From the NCBI GenBank assembly GCA_963824085.1, contig CAWGNT010000022.1, positions 111,525-175,524 on the forward strand: a stretch of DNA of 64,000 nt, given 5' to 3'. The notes under the pieces are model-generated. The model saw only the letters and a program-made list of their open reading frames with translations, did not search any database and was not told the DNA's origin. The translations under genes were made by a program, and so were the position numbers. The stretch is from JARRNE01 sp963824085 (GTDB taxonomy: Bacteria > Pseudomonadota > Gammaproteobacteria > Chromatiales > Chromatiaceae). This document shows positions 1 through 8,172 of this stretch, piece after piece. Position 1 is the first letter of the stretch. Every line of letters begins with the position of its first letter.

Positions 1-571
1 CCAGGAAGAGCACCAGGTCCTGCCACGAGGTGCCACCGCCAGCGGTAACGATCCGCTGACCGTCCCCGCTCACCACCAGGGCACGGTTAGCCTGAACCCG
101 CAAGCCGGGGTAGGCCGCGGCCAGGCTGGCGCAATAGCCCCAATGCGTGGTCACGTCTTGGCCGTCGAGCAGGCCCGACTCGGCGAGCAGCAGCGCGCCC
201 GAGCAGGCCGTGGCCAGGAGAGCGCCGGCGGCGTAGGTCGAGCGCAGCCACTCGGTCTCAGCCCGGTAGCGGCCGGTGAGCTGCTCTTGCGGTGCCACGA
301 ACAGGTCGGGAATACAGACAATGTCCGGAGCCGGACAGTCCGCGAGGGCATAGTGGGGCTCGATGGGGATGGCGTTGGCGGCGCGTAGGCGGCGGCCATC
401 GGTGCTGACGATGAGAGGCCGGAATCGTGCCTCGCCCGGCCTGCCGGTCATGATGAACGCCCAGTCCCGCCCGGCGGCGGTAAACAGCTCGTACATCCCG
501 TACAGCGTGGAGGCGGTCGCCTCGGGCGTCGCGAGCAAGGCAACGGTGATCCGACTTTCGCTCTCGGACAT
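1..571 (-). CDS. GlxA-family transcriptional regulator, N-terminal DJ-1/PfpI-like part (cut by window edge)
   Basis: Reading leftward from ATG at 571, the frame stays open to base 1, so only the first 190 or so codons are present. The protein begins MSESESRITVALLATPEATA and carries a class I glutamine-amidotransferase/DJ-1-like fold: the hydrophobic strand PDIVCIPDLFV, the nucleophile-elbow region ALLATACSGALLLAESGLLDG around residues 115-135, then TTHWGYC and a run ending GGGTSWQDLVLF. The ACSGA elbow and the TTHW segment are typical of GlxA-like regulators, which have an AraC-type HTH at the C-terminus. That DNA-binding half would lie beyond the window. It is divergent from the TPR gene at 669, so it may control it, but nothing shows this directly. 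Confidence 0.8.
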   Translation of the reverse strand, partial: MSESESRITVALLATPEATASTLYGMYELFTAAGRDWAFIMTGRPGEARFRPLIVSTDGRRLRAANAIPIEPHYALADCPAPDIVCIPDLFVAPQEQLTGRYRAETEWLRSTYAAGALLATACSGALLLAESGLLDGQDVTTHWGYCASLAAAYPGLRVQANRALVVSGDGQRIVTAGGGTSWQDLVLFL

Positions 572-668
572 GGCGGAATCGTCCGGTTTGTGTCCTAAAC
601 GACTTTAGCATCGGCAGTCCGGCAGGGTCATCCTGTAGCCGCGAATAGCCCAATCCGAGGAGGTCTTT

Positions 669-2324
669 ATGCAACCGCAAATGACACCCGCTCTTCGTGC
701 CGCGGCCCTGACGACGGCCCTAGCCAGCCCGGCCGGGCTTTCGGCCGCGGGGGCAGATCAACCCATCGCCCCGCTCCTGAAGGGGATGGGCGACTACCAT
801 CTGGCGGTAACCACGGGCTCGGCGCAGGCGCAGCGCTACTTCGACCAGGGGATGGTGCTGGCCTTTGGCTTCAACCATCGCGAGGCGGCTCGCTCGTTTC
901 GCCAGGCCCAGGCTCTGGACCCCGAGTGCGCCATGTGCTTCTGGGGTGAGGCACTGGTCCTGGGACCCAACATCAACGCCAAGATGGATGCCGGCGATAA
1001 CCCACGAGCCTACGCGGCCGTTCAGCAGGCGCTCGCTCTGGCCGACAGCGGCGGGGCACGCGAACGGGCGCTCATCGAGGCCATCGCCGCTCGCTACGAG
1101 AAAGGGGCGTCTGAGGACCGCAGCGTCCTCGACAAGGCGTACGCGAAGGCGATGGGTGCGGTGGCGCGGCGCTTCCCAGACGACCCCGACGTCGGGAGCC
1201 TCTACGCCGAGGCACTGATGGATACCACACCGTGGGACTACTGGGAGGCCGACGGCAGTCCGAAGCCCGTCACCAAGACCATCCTGACAACCCTGGAGCG
1301 GGTCATGACCAGTCACCCCGCGCATCCCCTTGCCAACCACCTGTACATCCACGCCGTGGAGAAGGAGCATCCCGAGCAGGGGCTAGCTGCCGCAGATCGG
1401 TTGCGCGGGCTGGTACCGGGGGCGGGCCATCTGGTCCACATGCCCGGGCACATCTATATTCGCGTCGGGCGTTACCAGGACGCCATCGAGGTGAACGAGC
1501 AGGCTGCCGCCGCCGACAACAGGTACATTGCCCAGTGCCATGCCCAGGGCCTCTACCCGGTGGCGTACGTGCCCCACAATCATCACTTCCTGGCCGCCGC
1601 GGCGGGCTTTGCCGGCGAGAGCGGCAAGGCGATAGCCGCAGCCAGACACATACGCGCTCACCAGGACCTAGAACGGATGCGCGAGCCCGGCTATACCACG
1701 TTGCAGCAGTATTGGGTGATGCCCTATTTCGCCCTCGTGCGCTTCGGTCACTGGAAGGAGATTCTCGCCGAGCCGAAACCGGCGCCGGATCTCATCTACC
1801 CGACGGGCATCTGGCACTATGCGCGCGGGCTGGCCCTGTTGCGCACCGGTGATCTCGCCGGTGCCGACGCATCGCTCGCTGCGCTCGCCGAGATTGCGGA
1901 GGACCCGGAGATGGCGGCCACCCGGATCTGGGAGACCAACACCATGGCCCAGCTGCTGGTCATCGCCCGCGATGTGCTGGCCGGAGAGATCGCCCTTGTC
2001 CGCGGCGACACCGAGGGCAGCGTCGAACGGCTGCGCGCCGCGGTGGCCGCGGAAGATCGGCTCATTTATGAGGAGCCTTCGGATTGGTACGTGCCGGCCC
2101 GGCACAACCTGGGGGCCGCCCTCCTGCAAGCGGGCCGTGCAGCGGAGGCGGAGCTGGTCTATCGGCGGGATCTCGAGATCTACCCCGACAACGGCTGGTC
2201 TCTCCGGGGACTCGCCCGCAGCCTTGAGGCGCAGGACCGGATAGAGGAGGCGAAGCCGGTGCGGGATCGCTTTGCGCAGGTTTGGTCGGTAGCAGACCTG
2301 GAGATCACAAGCTCGCGGCTGTGA
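669..2324 (+). CDS. secreted tetratricopeptide-repeat protein
   Basis: A 551-residue protein preceded by a good ribosome site (GAGGAGG at 656-662). The N-terminus has an Ala/Leu-rich signal peptide (roughly residues 8-30, ending near AAGADQ), so it is probably periplasmic. A TPR-like pair of helices lies near residues 58-104 (YFDQGMVLAFGFNHREAARS, then DPECAMCFWGEALVLGPNIN), and canonical TPRs reappear near 480-535 (ARHNLGAALLQAGRAAEAEL). The CAMCFWGEA signature after the first repeat recurs in a family of uncharacterised TPR proteins. TPRs mediate protein contacts; no catalytic motif is visible. A hairpin overlaps its stop codon and separates it from the convergent pirin gene. The partner is unknown. 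Confidence 0.85.
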   Translation: MQPQMTPALRAAALTTALASPAGLSAAGADQPIAPLLKGMGDYHLAVTTGSAQAQRYFDQGMVLAFGFNHREAARSFRQAQALDPECAMCFWGEALVLGPNINAKMDAGDNPRAYAAVQQALALADSGGARERALIEAIAARYEKGASEDRSVLDKAYAKAMGAVARRFPDDPDVGSLYAEALMDTTPWDYWEADGSPKPVTKTILTTLERVMTSHPAHPLANHLYIHAVEKEHPEQGLAAADRLRGLVPGAGHLVHMPGHIYIRVGRYQDAIEVNEQAAAADNRYIAQCHAQGLYPVAYVPHNHHFLAAAAGFAGESGKAIAAARHIRAHQDLERMREPGYTTLQQYWVMPYFALVRFGHWKEILAEPKPAPDLIYPTGIWHYARGLALLRTGDLAGADASLAALAEIAEDPEMAATRIWETNTMAQLLVIARDVLAGEIALVRGDTEGSVERLRAAVAAEDRLIYEEPSDWYVPARHNLGAALLQAGRAAEAELVYRRDLEIYPDNGWSLRGLARSLEAQDRIEEAKPVRDRFAQVWSVADLEITSSRL

Positions 2325-2348
2325 TGCCGGAAGAGCGCCGCCGGCATC
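2323..2348. terminator. hairpin between convergent TPR and pirin genes
   Basis: GATGCCGG (2323-2330) and CCGGCATC (2341-2348) form a perfect 8-bp stem with a 10-nt loop, starting inside the TPR stop codon. No T-run follows on either strand, so it is a weak intrinsic terminator candidate, possibly bidirectional. Confidence 0.3.
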
Positions 2349-2423
2349 GTCCCGGCGGCGTGCGGGCGCCCGTACGGAGTTGGACAGGCGGGCGCCCGGG
2401 GAGAGATCTACCGTCCGGCCTGC

Positions 2424-3272
2424 TCACGCGACCAGTCGACCCTCCTGATAGTCGGCTACGGCCCGCTCGATCTCTTCCCGGGTATTCATCACGAAGGGGC
2501 CGAAGTGAGCGATCGGCTCGCGCAGCGGTCGCGCCGCCAGGACCAACGCCCTGGCCTCCTCGCCTCCTGCGGTGAGATCGATTGCGTCCCCGTCGCCGAG
2601 CACCGCCATCTGCCGCTGGGACAAGGCTCGACCGCCGATCTTGAGGCCGCCCTGGTAAAGGTACACCAGGGCGGTGTGGTCGGGGACCACAGGCACTCTG
2701 AGCGAGGCGTTGGCGGGAAGCGTCGCATCCAGATACAGCGGCTCGGTGCTGATCCCCTGAACGGGCCCGGTGACCGTGTTCGGTGCATGCTGGAAGCGCC
2801 CCGCGATCACCCGTACCTCCACGCCAGGAGCCGGCTTTACGATCGGTATCTCCTCGGCAGGGATGTCCCGGTACGCGGGGTCCTTCATCTTCTCCCGCGC
2901 AGGCAGGTTCAGCCAAAGCTGGAATCCGTGCATGCGTCCGCGATCCTGCTGGGGCATCTCCGAGTGGATCACCCCGCGCCCGGCGGTCATCCACTGTACG
3001 CCGCCGGGCCTCAAGAGGCCGCGATTCCCGAGGTGGTCCTCGTGCAGCATCGTGCCCTCCAGCATATAGGTCACCGTTTCGAAGCCGCGGTGTGGATGGG
3101 ACGGGAAACCGGCGATGTAATCGGCGGCCTCATCCGAGCCGAGCTCATCGAGCATCAGAAAGGGGTCCAGCCGCCGCATCCCGTTGGGGCCGACGATGCG
3201 GTAGAGCTTCACGCCGCCGCCATCGGAGGCGGGGTGCGCCGTAAGAACGGTTTGGACGGTGCGTGTTCCCAT
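2424..3272 (-). CDS. pirin family protein
   Basis: A 282-residue bicupin. The pirin metal site is complete and correctly spaced: His59 and His61 in SHPHRGFET, then His103 and Glu105 in GVIHSEMPQQ, matching the His-x-His and His-x-Glu ligands of human pirin. The C-terminal cupin follows from about residue 170. Bacterial pirins bind Fe(II) and some act as quercetinases or redox-sensing modulators; the substrate here cannot be read from sequence. It lies 18 bp downstream of the azoreductase stop on the same strand, with AGGAGG just before its start, so the two form an operon. The divergent LysR gene at 4007 is the likely regulator. Together they look like an electrophile or quinone response module. 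Confidence 0.93.
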   Translation of the reverse strand: MGTRTVQTVLTAHPASDGGGVKLYRIVGPNGMRRLDPFLMLDELGSDEAADYIAGFPSHPHRGFETVTYMLEGTMLHEDHLGNRGLLRPGGVQWMTAGRGVIHSEMPQQDRGRMHGFQLWLNLPAREKMKDPAYRDIPAEEIPIVKPAPGVEVRVIAGRFQHAPNTVTGPVQGISTEPLYLDATLPANASLRVPVVPDHTALVYLYQGGLKIGGRALSQRQMAVLGDGDAIDLTAGGEEARALVLAARPLREPIAHFGPFVMNTREEIERAVADYQEGRLVA

Positions 3273-3290
3273 GTTCGTGACCTCCTCGGT

Positions 3291-3896
3291 TCAGGCTGCG
3301 GCTAGCTGGTGGAGCTCCGCCGCGGCAGACCTCAGGGCTTGCCGCCGCGGCGCCTCTCCCAAATTGAGTCCTTCCGCGTAGACGACCTCGATGTCGGCGA
3401 TCCCCAAGAACTCGAGCATCGTCGTCAGGAAGGCCGTCTGACTGTCGCTGGGCCGGCCTCGGTGCAGCCCGCCGCGGCTGGTGAATATCACTGCCTTCTT
3501 CCCCTTGAGCAGGCCCTCGGGACCATCGGCGGTGTAGCGGAAGGTGACCCCCGCACGTGCCACGTGGTCGAACCACGCCTTGAGCTGGGTCGGCACCGCG
3601 AAGTTGTACATGGGAGCACCGAGCACGAGGACGTCGGCCTCCTGAAGCTCCCGGGTCAGGCGCTCGGTCTCCTCCGCGATCTGCTGCTGCTCGGGTGAGC
3701 GCTCCCCCGGCGGCGCATTAATGGCGTTCAGGCGCTTGGCGTCCAAGTGCGGGATCGGTTCGCGCCCGAGGTCCCGGTGGCGGACGCGGATGTCCCGATC
3801 GTGTTCGGCGAGGGTCTCGACGAACTGCCGGGCCAGGGTCGACGAGACCCCGTCTCCGGAGAAGATGCTGCTGTCGATGTGCAGGATGTTGGACAT
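3291..3896 (-). CDS. azoR: FMN-dependent NADH-azoreductase
   Basis: A 201-residue flavodoxin-like quinone/azo reductase. The start at 3896 gives the canonical MSNILHIDSS N-terminus; the frame extends 19 codons further upstream, but those residues do not fit the family. FMN-contact regions are visible: the phosphate loop IDSSIFSGDGVSS (7-19), GAPMYNFAVPTQLKAWFD near residue 93 followed by AGVTFRYT, and the SRGG loop near 141. The length is normal. Enzymes of this family use NADH to reduce quinones and azo dyes by two electrons, protecting against thiol and quinone stress. First gene of an operon with pirin, and divergent from a LysR regulator with an inverted repeat between them. Confidence 0.92.
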   Translation of the reverse strand: MSNILHIDSSIFSGDGVSSTLARQFVETLAEHDRDIRVRHRDLGREPIPHLDAKRLNAINAPPGERSPEQQQIAEETERLTRELQEADVLVLGAPMYNFAVPTQLKAWFDHVARAGVTFRYTADGPEGLLKGKKAVIFTSRGGLHRGRPSDSQTAFLTTMLEFLGIADIEVVYAEGLNLGEAPRRQALRSAAAELHQLAAA

Positions 3897-3953
3897 GGAT
3901 AGTTTCCTCAACTTGTGGGCGTTTCGTGTGAGGAACAGAATAGGAGCGGTCAA

Positions 3954-3977
3954 CCGATGTTTGTATGCGAATATCGG
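3954..3977. promoter_or_regulatory. candidate LysR operator between azoR and lysR
   Basis: The 110-bp divergent intergenic region holds an imperfect palindrome with perfect outer arms CCGAT (3954-3958) and ATCGG (3973-3977). Nine of its 12 base pairs match over the full 24 bp. It lies about 58 bp upstream of azoR and 30 bp upstream of the LysR start, a typical place for a LysR-family activator site serving both genes. Confidence 0.5.
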
Positions 3978-4006
3978 CGGTAATAGATCGGATTGGTAGA
4001 TGAATC

Positions 4007-4915
4007 ATGGCGACGGATCTCCCTCGAACCACGCTGGAGCAGTGGGCCGCCTTGCGTGCCGTGGTGGACCACGGGGGCTTCGAGGCGGCAGCAGAATCAC
4101 TGAACCGGAGCCAGTCCTCTGTCAGCTACGCCGTCAAGCGTCTCCAGGAGCAGCTCCGCGTAGCCCTATTGGAGCCTCAGGGCCGTCGGAGCGTTTTGAC
4201 CGGTCCGGGAGAGCTGATCCTGCAGCGCGCCCGCTTGGTGATCGATGAGATGCGCAGCCTCGAGCGCCTGGCGGCGACCCTGGCGCAAGGTTGGGAGCCC
4301 GAGGTGCGGCTCGCGGTAGAGAACGTCGTACCGCCGGAGCTCTTGCTCTGCAGCCTTGCCCGCTTTAGCGAGCGTGCGCCCCAGACCCGAGTGCAGCTCA
4401 TCGAGTCCGTGCTCTCGGGCACCTGCGAGACGCTCTTGCAGCGCCAGGCCGACCTCGTGGTGACCGGCCAGATACCGCCGGGTTTCCTCGGTGACCCCCT
4501 GATCCAGGTCGAGTTCATCGCCGTCGCCCACCGCGACCATGCGCTCCATCGCCAGGGCTGCACACTGAGCCAGAGCGACCTGAAGAATCATCGGCAGGTG
4601 GTGATCCGGGACACGGGCCGCTACCGCCAGGTCGACAGCGGCTGGTTAGGGGCCGATGAGCGCTGGACCGTCTCGCACCTGCGAACCGCCATCGCGATCA
4701 TCAAACGCGGCCTGGCCTTCGCGTGGGTGCCAAGGGACTTCATCCGAGATGAGCTCGAGGCGGGCGAGCTGAAGGCTCTGCCGCTGCAGCAAGGCGGCGC
4801 TCGCGTCGAGACCCTGTACCTCGTTTATGCGGACCGCGGCGGCGCAGGCCCGGCGACCCGCACTCTGGCAGAGATGCTGTTCGAGCAAGCGGGGCGCCAG
4901 AAGAGCACCGTATGA
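4007..4915 (+). CDS. LysR-family transcriptional regulator
   Basis: A 302-residue protein with the standard LysR layout. The winged HTH covers about residues 8-65 (ALRAVVDHGGFEAAAESLNR, then SVSYAVKRLQEQL). A linker helix follows, then a periplasmic-binding-like effector domain from about residue 95 to the end. It is divergently transcribed from azoR-pirin, with a palindrome in between, so it probably controls that operon and itself in response to a quinone or electrophile; the ligand is inferred, not seen. No RBS is obvious directly ahead of the ATG at 4007. Confidence 0.92.
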   Translation: MATDLPRTTLEQWAALRAVVDHGGFEAAAESLNRSQSSVSYAVKRLQEQLRVALLEPQGRRSVLTGPGELILQRARLVIDEMRSLERLAATLAQGWEPEVRLAVENVVPPELLLCSLARFSERAPQTRVQLIESVLSGTCETLLQRQADLVVTGQIPPGFLGDPLIQVEFIAVAHRDHALHRQGCTLSQSDLKNHRQVVIRDTGRYRQVDSGWLGADERWTVSHLRTAIAIIKRGLAFAWVPRDFIRDELEAGELKALPLQQGGARVETLYLVYADRGGAGPATRTLAEMLFEQAGRQKSTV

Positions 4916-4966
4916 GGGTCGACGCCGACGCTCACCTTGGGCGTGGGACCAAAAAAAGGGGGGAAG

Positions 4967-5719
4967 ATGAAAAACCCAGAGCTGATGCTCCGGCTCGACA
5001 CCTTCGAGATTGGCGCCGGCGATTGCGCCCTGCCGTTTGCGGCGCGTCTGGCGCGAGAGAACGGTTGGCGGCACGACTACGCCGAGTGCGTGATTGCCGA
5101 ATACAAGCGCTTCATCTATCTGGTTGCGGTGGGCGACCGTGAGCTCACGCCGTCGGACCAGGTGGATCAGGCCTGGCACCTGCACCTGCTCTACACGCGT
5201 TCCTACTGGAAGCACCTGTGCGGCGAGCTGCTCGGCCGCGAGCTGCACCACGTGCCGACCCAGGGGGGAGCGGCGGAGCGGACGCGCTTCGCCGCTCAGT
5301 ATCGTGAGACGCTGGCATTCTACGAGTCGGAGCTGGGTCAGCCGCCGCCCACCGACATCTGGCCGGATGTGGCGTCCCGTTTCCGGAATGCCGACCGCTT
5401 TGTACGGGTGAATGCTGCGCACCATGTCGTGCTGCGACGGCCGCCTTCCTGGAGTGGCAGCTTGTTGGCGGTGGCGTTCATGATGGCGGCTCTCGCCTCC
5501 TGTTCGTCTCAGGGTGAGGGACGGGACCCGTGGTTTTGGATCAAGACGGGGATAGGTGTCGCCGCGGTGATCTATCTTGCGAAAAAGCTGAACGACTGGC
5601 TGGGCGGCAGCCGCGGTGGAAGCGGTTGCGGCGGGGATACGGGGTGCGGCTCCTGGCACGACGACGGCGGTGACGGCGGCTGTGGGGACAGCGGCTGCGG
5701 TGGGTGCGGCGGCGATTGA
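4967..5719 (+). CDS. GRDP-like protein with Gly/Cys-rich tail, membrane-anchored
   Basis: The ATG at 4967 is preceded closely by a G-rich ribosome site; an in-frame start 30 nt upstream is possible. The 250-residue product has an N-terminal helical domain carrying VDQAWHLHLLYTRSYW (66-81), the signature of the glycine-rich-domain-protein-like family (DUF1399 region) known mainly from plants and found sporadically in bacteria. Two hydrophobic segments follow (about 154-170 and 180-196). The last 50 residues are almost only Gly, Asp, Ser and five cysteines, a low-complexity tail that could bind metal or form disulphides. The function is unknown. It sits 51 bp after lysR and may be cotranscribed. 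Confidence 0.75.
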   Translation: MKNPELMLRLDTFEIGAGDCALPFAARLARENGWRHDYAECVIAEYKRFIYLVAVGDRELTPSDQVDQAWHLHLLYTRSYWKHLCGELLGRELHHVPTQGGAAERTRFAAQYRETLAFYESELGQPPPTDIWPDVASRFRNADRFVRVNAAHHVVLRRPPSWSGSLLAVAFMMAALASCSSQGEGRDPWFWIKTGIGVAAVIYLAKKLNDWLGGSRGGSGCGGDTGCGSWHDDGGDGGCGDSGCGGCGGD

Positions 5720-5789
5720 GCCCGCCGATGGGGCTCGGCAGTGCGGCCGTATTTCCCGCCTCCAGCCGAAGATGGGCCGATCCGGACGC

Positions 5790-6248
5790 TTATCGCGCTG
5801 TACCGGTTCTCATCGTCGCAGTCCGAACGGACAAACGATAGGTGATATTGTCCGGAACCTTGGTCCCCTCGGTATTCTTGCAGATCACCTCGAATGGCCG
5901 CGTGCTCCGCGCGGGCACGTAGCGAAGGTCGCTCCAACAGTACGTCATGTAGGCACTGCCGGCATAGATGCCGGCGACGATCTTCACCGTATCCCAGCCC
6001 GTATCACCTGAGTTTCTGATCGTGCCCCTTACCGTGAAGCGCGCTTGGTCGCGTACCCGTTCGTGGGTCGGAAAGTCGAATCCTTGGGGAAAATCGACCG
6101 TGGCCGGTGCGAGCGTTGCCTTGACCTCTCTGTAAATCGCAACCGAGGTCAGCACCCCTGCGCCGAAGCAAAGCCCGGTGATCAAGGACCACAGGGCGTT
6201 CTTCAAGAGCCGTCTCACCAAGGAAGTTCCACCCATTAGAGCAGCCAT
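5790..6248 (-). CDS. single-pass membrane protein, unknown function
   Basis: 152 residues from ATG at 6248 (6236 is an alternative start). One transmembrane helix near residues 17-40 (SLITGLCFGAGVLTSVAIY) is followed by a periplasmic beta-rich domain: FTVRGTIRNSGDTGWDTVKI, then PFEVICKN. The pattern of an N-anchored domain with a comparison of terminal strands resembles FxLYD/NEW3-like immunoglobulin-fold domains, but the match is too weak to name. Convergent with the GRDP-like gene, 70 bp apart. Confidence 0.6.
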   Translation of the reverse strand: MAALMGGTSLVRRLLKNALWSLITGLCFGAGVLTSVAIYREVKATLAPATVDFPQGFDFPTHERVRDQARFTVRGTIRNSGDTGWDTVKIVAGIYAGSAYMTYCWSDLRYVPARSTRPFEVICKNTEGTKVPDNITYRLSVRTATMRTGTAR

Positions 6249-6253
6249 TGGCT

Positions 6254-6490
6254 TCAAGTCACCGGTGGGCGAGATCGAGCGCTCGGCGCGCCACCGGCCG
6301 TGGGCATACGATGGGCGCCTCTGGGCGGCGCGAGCCACAGCTGGATCTTCCCGCGTCCTCCGACGGTTTGGTCATCACCGCCCGCGACGAGCAGGTCTCC
6401 GTCCCGCGAAAACGTGAGGTCCCTGATCTGGCGCATGTCGGCGCGCAAGCGTACGAGCTCGTTCCCGGTCGCGGTTTGCCAGAGTACGAC
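6254..6490 (-). pseudogene. WD40-repeat protein, C-terminal remnant
   Basis: The minus-strand frame reads VVLWQTATGNELVRL, ADMRQIRDLTFSRDGDLLV and KIQLWLAPP: one complete WD40 blade (the DLTFSRDGDLLVAGGDD and LW signatures) and part of the preceding one. Two in-frame TAG codons lie immediately upstream of 6490 and there is no start codon, so only the last blades of a beta-propeller protein survive. The rest has been lost or replaced by the cytochrome gene region. Confidence 0.65.
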
Positions 6491-6578
6491 CTAGCGGCTC
6501 TACTGGCAGGTATGCACGGCGGCCCCGGCGCCCGCAACCGGGCCCCGGAAACCGGAAAAACCAAGCGCGACCGATATA

Positions 6579-8039
6579 TCAGCGCTGCTGCCTGACGACC
6601 TCCGCCGTCACGGGTGGTGCCTTGTTTCCCCAGGCATCGCGGACGTAGCTCGCCACCGCTGCAATCTCCGCATCGCTCAGCCCCTGTTGGGTGCCGATCG
6701 GGGGCATGATGGCATTAAAGACCTTGTCGTGGACGGTAATCGCACCCTTGCGCCCATGAATGATGGTGTGGGCGACGAAGCTGCCATCGCCTTCCACGAC
6801 ACGGGGATTGCCTGCCAGCGGCGGGAAGACGCCCGGCACACCCTTGCCGTCGGCTTGGTGACAGTTGATGCAGGTGGCCTTGCCCTGGAACAACGCCTTG
6901 CCGTCCTGTCCTGCAGCCGCGTTCACTGGTCTCACCCAGTCTTCCATCCGAATCTCCGGCAGCGGGCCGCGTAGCGCCATTAGAAATGCCTTGAGGTCCT
7001 GCTTCTCGGAATCACTAAGATCGAGCGGTTTGATGCGAGGGTCCTGATTGCGGACGCCGTCGCCGCCGCGGTTGTAGTGCTCGATCACCTCATCCAGGGT
7101 TCGGTAACGCCCGTCGTGCATGTAGGGCGGTGTGTCGGCCAGATTGCGCAGCGTCGGCGTCTTGAAGCGCCCCCAATCCGCCCCATCGTGCGTGATCAGA
7201 TAACGGCCGGGATCGGTCGTGATGGTTTCCCAGTCCGCATTCTTCGTACGCTTGGCGTCGAACTTGAGGACTTGCTGATGGGCCTCGTCGTCGAGGATCG
7301 GGTTGTGCTTGAGTCCGACGTTGTAGAACCCCGAGTCCGTGAAGTTCGGTCCGTTATGGCAGGCGATGCAGTTGCCCTTGCCCTTGAAGACGGCCATGCC
7401 GCGCACCGCTACGGCGTCCATGGCCGAGCTGTCGCCCTCCATGTAGCGGTCGAAGGGGCTGGGTCCAGTGACGATGAAATGACGCTGAAAGACGGCCAAC
7501 GCCTTGCCGTAGTCCTTTGGGTTGGGCGCGCTTCCGTACGCATCCTTGAACATCTTGACCATCTTCGGATCGGCTTCGAGCACCGCCATCAGCTTGTCGA
7601 TGTCCTGGCCCTTGTGCAGTGGGTTCTTGGTCGAGCCAATAGCCTGCTTCTCGAGCGGCCAGGCTCGCCCGTCCCAGATCAGAGCCTTGTTGTAGCCGAC
7701 ATTGATTAGGGTCGGCGAATTGCGCCGCTCGACACGGCCAGGGTTGGCGGGCGACAGGGGCGTCTGCACCGTCCACCCCTGGCGGGGCAGGTGACAGGTC
7801 GCACAGTTCATGGTGCCGCTGGCCGAGATCCGGTTGTCGAAGAAGAGGGCCCGCCCGAGGGCAATTCGCGCCTCGTTCGGCTGGTTTTCGGGGTTCGCCG
7901 CCACCGGCGGCAACGGCCCAATGTCTGGTACCTTACTGCCGTCTTGGGTGGCTACGGTTGCGGCGGTGGCACCGAATACCCAGAGCGCGGCCAGCGGTAA
8001 GAGCAGGATTCTTGTCTTTGGCCCCGGTAATGTCGTCAT
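6579..8039 (-). CDS. MauG/cytochrome c peroxidase-like protein fused to a C-terminal cytochrome c
   Basis: 486 residues from ATG at 8039, which has a strong AAAGGAGGAGAC ribosome site; upstream in-frame codons are not needed. A signal peptide (10-30) sends it to the periplasm. Three haem c motifs are seen: CATCH (79-83), CIACH (224-228) and CINCH (390-394). The first two belong to a di-haem peroxidase/MauG domain with the PTLRNLADTPPYMHDGRY ligand region (295-312). The third belongs to an added class I cytochrome c domain with axial-Met segment AIMPPIGTQQGLSDAEIAAV. Classical enzymes have two haems, so the third domain probably delivers electrons intramolecularly. It reduces H2O2 or performs an oxidative modification; the substrate is unknown. 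Downstream of ptsP, 134 bp apart. Confidence 0.9.
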   Translation of the reverse strand: MTTLPGPKTRILLLPLAALWVFGATAATVATQDGSKVPDIGPLPPVAANPENQPNEARIALGRALFFDNRISASGTMNCATCHLPRQGWTVQTPLSPANPGRVERRNSPTLINVGYNKALIWDGRAWPLEKQAIGSTKNPLHKGQDIDKLMAVLEADPKMVKMFKDAYGSAPNPKDYGKALAVFQRHFIVTGPSPFDRYMEGDSSAMDAVAVRGMAVFKGKGNCIACHNGPNFTDSGFYNVGLKHNPILDDEAHQQVLKFDAKRTKNADWETITTDPGRYLITHDGADWGRFKTPTLRNLADTPPYMHDGRYRTLDEVIEHYNRGGDGVRNQDPRIKPLDLSDSEKQDLKAFLMALRGPLPEIRMEDWVRPVNAAAGQDGKALFQGKATCINCHQADGKGVPGVFPPLAGNPRVVEGDGSFVAHTIIHGRKGAITVHDKVFNAIMPPIGTQQGLSDAEIAAVASYVRDAWGNKAPPVTAEVVRQQR

Positions 8040-8172
8040 GTCTCCTCCTTTGGAATTCTTGGGCGGTGACAACGGACTGTCGCGCAGCCGCTGCTGCCAG
8101 CGTCGTTCATCATCCAGCGCGGGCATGTCCGATAACTGTAGTCCGGTTTGATGCGGCCCAACAGTCCGCACC

